Origin: Bog-159 sp035308525
GTDB taxonomy: Bacteria; Acidobacteriota; Terriglobia; Bryobacterales; Bryobacteraceae
Direction of reading: 5' to 3'
Length of the DNA: 64,000 bases
Assembly (NCBI GenBank): GCA_035308525.1
Contig: DATGGM010000299.1
Span: 1 to 64,000, forward strand
Shown here: positions 59,965-64,000 of the stretch, piece after piece
Layout: each line of letters starts with the position of its first letter
Numbering within the stretch: the first letter of the stretch is position 1
Program-made: the position numbers and the translations under genes
The notes under the pieces: model-generated
The model's database searches: none
The model's input: only the letters and a program-made list of their open reading frames with translations
What the model was told of the DNA's origin: nothing

Positions 59965-62394
59965 TTAGTTAGTGATAATACTGACGCTCTGAGTGAGGCC
60001 GCCGGCGGCGATGGCGAACGTGTTGGTGGCGCCGGCGGTGGGTCCTAACTGCACGTTGAGACTCCAGACGCCCGGCGAATAGGAGTCGGCCGAAATCACA
60101 GACTGGACAGTGCCGCCGCCGGCGGATACGGTCACCGTGGGATTTAAGCTGGTGATGATGATGCCGGAAACATCCGTGATGCGGAACAGGATGTTGGCCC
60201 TGGTGTTGGGCGCGGGCGGGGTCTGCGGCGCGTCCAGGATGGTGATGTGGGCGGGATTGGACGAGGCTACGCCATACCAGTAGGGAACCCGCGCCACAGT
60301 GCCGGAATTCGTTCCTTGAATCACCAGGAAGCCTTCATATTCGCCGGCCGCCAACCCGGACGCCGGGAAGGTGAGAGTCAGGTCGAAATAGTTATCGGAA
60401 TCCAGGTGCACGCTGGTGACAGCCGGCGCGGGAGCAGGCGAGTGGCCGGTGGGCGACACGGAGATCTGAAGCGTATCGCTGTTATAGCCGATATTGGACA
60501 GACGCACCGAGCGGGACAGCGAGCCACCTGTTCCTACGCCAAAGCTGACAGATGCGGGATTGACCGCCAGTGTGGACAGCATGGCTGCGCTAAGGTTCAG
60601 CACTCCTGCGCCGGCGCTTTGCACGGGCTGAGCCGGATCCGGGGCCGGAAAAGCCGGCGCCGCGCTGTTCACCAACAGCGACTTATACTGGATGGGCGTG
60701 AAGCCTGGGCGGGCGGCCTTCAGCACCGCGGCGGCGCCGGCCATCAGCGGCGCGGAGTAACTGGTGCCTTGCGAGACGACGTAGCCGTCCGCGCTGAACA
60801 ACTCTCCCGCTGAATTGTCGGTTTCGGCCGCGGTATAGAAGTTTTCGCCGACGGCCAGCAGGTCCGGCTTGATGGACAGGTCCACGCTAGGTCCCAGGGC
60901 GGAGAATGGCGCGATGGTGTTGGGATCGATGGAGAACGGCGCCTGCGAGAACCCCATGGTGGCCTGCACCGGGCTGGCGGCCAATTGCTTGATGGTGAGG
61001 CCGTCCTGGTTGCTCACCATTTCGGCGGGCAGGGAAGCTGTGCCGACTGTCATGACAATCGGCGCTGAACTGCAAGGGGTGGGGCTGCACGCGTAGTTAT
61101 ACACCAGCGCGGCGAGGGCGCCGGCGGTCTGCGCGTTGTTCAGCTTGTCCTGGAACAGGCACGTGCCGCGCAGAATCAAGGCGATGCTGCCTTTCAGGCT
61201 GTTGGCGGGCAGAGTGGCGCAGGCGAGGCCGCCGGGATCCAGGCTCAGGGAGATATCCACCAGCGGCGCGGTAATGGGACTCGTGGGTAGCGACTCGAAT
61301 GCGGGGAGCGCGGCAAACGTACCATGGGAGCCCACGGCGAAGGAGTCCGCGAAGTACCGGTCATTATTCATGGCTCCCATGGTGATCGCGTCGGGCGCGG
61401 TGCCGGGCGATCCGATGGTGTTGGGATCGGGGCCATTATTACCGGCGGCAATGGTCACGATGACGCCCATGGATATGGCGTTTTCCAGAACGCTCACTTC
61501 GTCGTCATCGGCGATGCGCGGCGCGGGCACGCCTCCCAGACTGAGATTGATCACATCCATGCCGTCGTTGACGGCGTCTTCCACGGCGGTGTCGATGGCG
61601 CAACTGTTGGTGGAGTCGTTCACGCCGGGCGAACCGAACACCTTGTAACTCCCGAGATAGGCGAGAGGCGCCACGCCGGTAATGGCGGCCAGGGGGCCGG
61701 TGTTCTGGACGCCGGCGGCCGCCATGGCGGTGCCTGTGCCGTGACCCTGATCGTCCTGCGCGGAATTGTCGGGGTCGGTTTGCAGGCATTGTTTGACATA
61801 GCTGCGAGCGACGATCACCTTCTGGTTGGTAAAGGCCTGGTCGCCGGAGTCAGTAACTATGGGAAAGCCGGGAGGCGCCTGGAAGCCGGTATCCTTGAAG
61901 CCGGGATGCTTGATGTCGATACCGGTATCGATCATGCCGATCTTGACACCGGCTCCCTGGGGGTACGCGCCGCCCAGGTTCCAGGCCTGGGGAACTTTGT
62001 GCAGGGGCAAGGCATGATCCAGGGCCAGGTGGTAGATCCGCTCGGGCAGCACACGCCGCACGCCGGAAACGCGCCGCAGGCGGGAAACCCGGGTGGCCGG
62101 CATTTGCACAAACAGAACGTTGGCTACCGTATCTAGCGAGCCGATCACGCGCGCGCCGCGGCGCTCCAGACGGGCGCGCATGGTGGCCTGCCGCAGACGC
62201 ACCAGGGCGCGAGCCTGTTGTCCGGGATCGCCCAGCAGGGCGGCCCGCCGCTGGCCAGCCGGAAATGTCCGCGCGATGAACTGCGCCGCGGAATCGCCCG
62301 ACAACTCGACCACATAGCGATCAGGCAAGGCGGCCGCGCAAACAGGAATCGAGAGCAGCAGCATCCAAAGGCGTGTCACTAGATCCTTCCGCAA
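59965..62394 (-). CDS. Exported S8 family subtilisin-like protease
   Basis: An 809-residue protein. The signal peptide (about 1-21) and an I9-like propeptide (about 24-120) precede the catalytic domain: Asp155 in GMIDTGIDI, His217 in QGHGTGTAMA, and Ser near 573 in QGTSYSAPLMAG. A protease-associated domain is inserted between His and Ser (about 380-480). After the catalytic domain come Ig-like modules (NPASVSFGVGTGGSLSRSV and following) that may bind the cell surface. It should digest proteins outside the cell. It is first in an operon with a class III aminotransferase. Confidence 0.88.
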   Translation of the reverse strand: MRKDLVTRLWMLLLSIPVCAAALPDRYVVELSGDSAAQFIARTFPAGQRRAALLGDPGQQARALVRLRQATMRARLERRGARVIGSLDTVANVLFVQMPATRVSRLRRVSGVRRVLPERIYHLALDHALPLHKVPQAWNLGGAYPQGAGVKIGMIDTGIDIKHPGFKDTGFQAPPGFPIVTDSGDQAFTNQKVIVARSYVKQCLQTDPDNSAQDDQGHGTGTAMAAAGVQNTGPLAAITGVAPLAYLGSYKVFGSPGVNDSTNSCAIDTAVEDAVNDGMDVINLSLGGVPAPRIADDDEVSVLENAISMGVIVTIAAGNNGPDPNTIGSPGTAPDAITMGAMNNDRYFADSFAVGSHGTFAALPAFESLPTSPITAPLVDISLSLDPGGLACATLPANSLKGSIALILRGTCLFQDKLNNAQTAGALAALVYNYACSPTPCSSAPIVMTVGTASLPAEMVSNQDGLTIKQLAASPVQATMGFSQAPFSIDPNTIAPFSALGPSVDLSIKPDLLAVGENFYTAAETDNSAGELFSADGYVVSQGTSYSAPLMAGAAAVLKAARPGFTPIQYKSLLVNSAAPAFPAPDPAQPVQSAGAGVLNLSAAMLSTLAVNPASVSFGVGTGGSLSRSVRLSNIGYNSDTLQISVSPTGHSPAPAPAVTSVHLDSDNYFDLTLTFPASGLAAGEYEGFLVIQGTNSGTVARVPYWYGVASSNPAHITILDAPQTPPAPNTRANILFRITDVSGIIITSLNPTVTVSAGGGTVQSVISADSYSPGVWSLNVQLGPTAGATNTFAIAAGGLTQSVSIITN

Positions 62395-62477
62395 CGGATC
62401 ACCTATTGTAACTGGTGTCCGGGGGCCGGCACCGGCCCGGGCGACGGGCGGGCCGCACTACGAAACGGGGATTGGCC

Positions 62478-62483
62478 TATAAT
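62478..62483 (+). promoter_or_regulatory. -10 box of greA
   Basis: A perfect TATAAT, 6 nt before the GTG start, so transcription should start on the start codon and give a leaderless mRNA. The same arrangement occurs upstream of the GAF gene at 28226. Confidence 0.5.
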
Positions 62484-62489
62484 TGTCCT

Positions 62490-62966
62490 GTGGGAGCGAA
62501 CGACGCCAAAAAGAGGCTGCAGGACGAGGTGAACGCGCTCGAATACGAGCTGCGCAACGAACTGCCCAAAGAGATCCTGAAGGCCCGATTGCACGGCGAC
62601 CTCAGCGAGAACGCCGAGTATCATGCGGCCAAGGACCGGCAAGGCTTCGTAAACGCCCGCCTGAACCAGTTGAAGAAGCGTCTGGCCGAGATGTCCATGG
62701 TGGACTTCTCGAAGATTCCGCACGGCAAAGTGGGATTGGGATCCACGGTGGTGGTGCTGGACACCAATAAGGACGAAGAGGTAACCTACGCCCTGGTGAC
62801 CAGCGAGGAAGCCGACGCGGCAGCCGGGAAGATCTCCACCAACTCCCCGATCGGCCGCGCCTTGCTGGGCAAGGAAGTGGGAGACTCGGTGCGCGTGCAA
62901 ATACCTGGCGGCGTGAAGGATCTGGAGATATTGAAGCTCACCACGATTCACGAGGCGGCTGACTGA
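62490..62966 (+). CDS. greA: Transcription elongation factor GreA
   Basis: A 158-residue protein, the same length as E. coli GreA. The N-terminal coiled coil (KKRLQDEVNALEYELRNELP ... GDLSENAEYHAAKDRQGF) carries the acidic tip Asp/Glu residues that trigger RNA cleavage in backtracked polymerase, and the C-terminal domain (VTYALVTSEEADAAAGKIST, SPIGRALLGKEVGDSVRV) matches GreA/GreB. The GTG at 62490 is chosen because it gives the normal length and follows the TATAAT box; the longer frame has no support. A phosphatidyltransferase gene follows 3 bp later. Confidence 0.9.
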   Translation: MGANDAKKRLQDEVNALEYELRNELPKEILKARLHGDLSENAEYHAAKDRQGFVNARLNQLKKRLAEMSMVDFSKIPHGKVGLGSTVVVLDTNKDEEVTYALVTSEEADAAAGKISTNSPIGRALLGKEVGDSVRVQIPGGVKDLEILKLTTIHEAAD

Positions 62967-62969
62967 GCC

Positions 62970-63626
62970 ATGACTTATACACGTGCCATCGGCATCGTGT
63001 TCGGCGCCGCGATCGACCGCATCGTGCGGTGGCTGGCGCTGTCGCGCATTCACCCAAATGTACTCACGTTTTTTGGGTTGGTCATCAACATCGTGGCGGC
63101 CTATCTGTTCGCGGCAGGTAGCTTTCGATGGGCGGGGGCGGTGGTCATCGGCGCCGGGCTGTTCGATATGGTGGACGGGCGCGTGGCCCGCGAAACCAAT
63201 CGTGTCACGCGTTTTGGCGGTTTTTTCGACTCAGTCCTGGACCGATATTCCGACCTGGCGCTGCTGATGGGCCTGCTGGTCTATTACGCTTCCATAAACC
63301 GGTTCTTCTATGTGGTATTGACCGCCATTGTGATGACCGGATCGGTGATGGTCAGTTACACGCGGGCGCGGTCGGAGAACACCATACCAAAGTGCAAAGT
63401 CGGCTTTCTGGAGCGGCCGGAGCGGGTGGTGCTGCTGATTCTCGGGGCGCTGACCTACCGGATGGCTCCGGTGTTGTGGGTTATCGCGGTGCTGTCGAAC
63501 CTGACCGTGGCGCATCGCATGATTTACACATGGCAGGAGACCAGGCGCCTGGAAGATGCTCAATTACGGTCGGTGCCTAGCTCTCCAGAATCACGTGCGC
63601 CATCCCCAGCTCCGCCGTATGCGTGA
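62970..63626 (+). CDS. CDP-alcohol phosphatidyltransferase family protein
   Basis: A 218-residue membrane enzyme of phospholipid synthesis. The signature DGRVARETNRVTRFGGFFDS (about 70-89) and VLDRYSD match the DGxxAR-x8-GxxxDxxxD motif, binding CDP and metal. Six hydrophobic segments are seen. It could make phosphatidylglycerol phosphate, phosphatidylinositol phosphate or another lipid; the alcohol cannot be told by eye. The tail is Pro/Ser-rich. The gene is 3 bp after greA and its end overlaps acpS by 50 bp on the other strand. Confidence 0.85.
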   Translation: MTYTRAIGIVFGAAIDRIVRWLALSRIHPNVLTFFGLVINIVAAYLFAAGSFRWAGAVVIGAGLFDMVDGRVARETNRVTRFGGFFDSVLDRYSDLALLMGLLVYYASINRFFYVVLTAIVMTGSVMVSYTRARSENTIPKCKVGFLERPERVVLLILGALTYRMAPVLWVIAVLSNLTVAHRMIYTWQETRRLEDAQLRSVPSSPESRAPSPAPPYA

Positions 63627-63954
63627 GCGATAGCGCGACGGACTTTACACCCAGGGCTTCGGCGAAACGCGCGGCCTGGCCGTGGAAACGCAGGGTGGGC
63701 TTGCCGGACGGCAGGTTGGCCACCTCGAAATCCCGCCAGCGAACCCCGCGGCGCCAACCAGTACCGATGGCTTTCATGCCCGCCTCTTTGGCTGCGAAGC
63801 GCGCGGCAAAGCGTTCGTAGCGATTCGCTTTTCGCTCGACGTAAGCGATTTCGGCGGGTGTGTAGATACGCTCAATGAATCGCCGCCCGTAGCGTTCGAT
63901 GGCCGCGCGAATTCGCGGGACTTCGGCCAGATCGACTCCCGTTCCCACAATCAT
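63577..63954 (-). CDS. acpS: Holo-[acyl-carrier-protein] synthase
   Basis: A 125-residue phosphopantetheinyl transferase that loads the prosthetic group on ACP. MIVGTGVDLAEVPRI is the start with the metal-binding Asp at residue 8, and RFAARFAAKEAGMKAIGTG (about 49-67) holds the second acidic residue and Lys. LSLTHTAELGMAHVI near the C-terminus is also conserved. The length is typical. It overlaps the phosphatidyltransferase gene by 50 bp. Confidence 0.92.
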   Translation of the reverse strand: MIVGTGVDLAEVPRIRAAIERYGRRFIERIYTPAEIAYVERKANRYERFAARFAAKEAGMKAIGTGWRRGVRWRDFEVANLPSGKPTLRFHGQAARFAEALGVKSVALSLTHTAELGMAHVILES

Positions 63955-64000
63955 TCACGCTCCAGCTTAGCAGGCAGCAAACAGGACCTGCGCGGCGAGC

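Overview
The window looks like a chromosome segment of an acidobacterium of the Solibacter/Bryobacter type. This is inferred from the mix of families rather than from a marker gene: a 1,228-residue Oar-like TonB receptor with a carboxypeptidase-regulatory N-terminus, other secreted proteins with the same domain, a FtsX/MacB permease of the giant ADOP type, a PadR regulator, a Ser/Thr kinase relic, high GC, frequent GTG/TTG starts, and many exported enzymes. No rRNA, CRISPR array, prophage or insertion sequence was seen. One tRNA (Pro, TGG) is present.

Layout. 1-13.2 kb: GDP-mannose synthesis (manC), two translationally coupled secreted carboxypeptidase-regulatory proteins, a small secreted protein, a ketoacyl-synthase-like protein that has lost its catalytic residues, a xerD-cca operon, a metallo-beta-lactamase-fold hydrolase, and a small operon with a LolA-like protein and a membrane acyltransferase-like protein. 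13.4-24.9 kb: the Oar-like receptor, a trans-aconitate methyltransferase-like enzyme, a class-I-like HMG-CoA reductase with an extra N-terminal domain, an oxidoreductase/sugar isomerase pair, a GNAT acetyltransferase, a sensor kinase and rpsA. 24.9-32.5 kb: an operon of GAF protein, Ycf48-like propeller and sigma-54 activator; an ADOP permease; a lone nuoM; tRNA-Pro.

32.5-44.3 kb: a scar of PadR and kinase fragments, an intact PadR gene with a palindromic operator, then a histidine operon, hisI-G-D-C-(HAD)-B-H-F-A, with nearly every junction overlapping. It is preceded by a classical attenuator: a 16-codon leader peptide with four consecutive His codons, then a hairpin with a U-tract. hisE is absent, and a HAD phosphatase sits where a histidinol-phosphatase is expected. 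A glycosyltransferase and a lysS-lolC/E-DUF2007 operon follow.

44.4-50.5 kb: a decaying carbohydrate-related island (glycoside-hydrolase-like protein, beta-helix protein, sialidase-like protein, sodium:solute symporter pseudogene). 50.6-57.9 kb: an export and redox region with tatA-tatB-tatC, a Tat-dependent ferritin-like protein, an ECF sigma factor, a Tat-dependent metallophosphoesterase with cytochrome c, a divergent haem-binding protein, and an anti-sigma factor whose own sigma gene appears to be a relic. 58.2-64 kb: fragments of a TonB receptor and another secreted protein, a class III aminotransferase, a subtilase, greA, a CDP-alcohol phosphatidyltransferase and acpS.

The most notable items are the histidine attenuator with the HAD gene and an unusual HisA, the degenerate ketoacyl synthase, the HMG-CoA reductase architecture, a recurring -10 box placed 6-8 nt before start codons (suggesting leaderless transcripts), and several gene relics. 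I did not find a clearly new multi-gene system; the GAF/Ycf48/sigma-54 operon and the phosphoesterase/cytochrome/haem-binding group are the nearest candidates.
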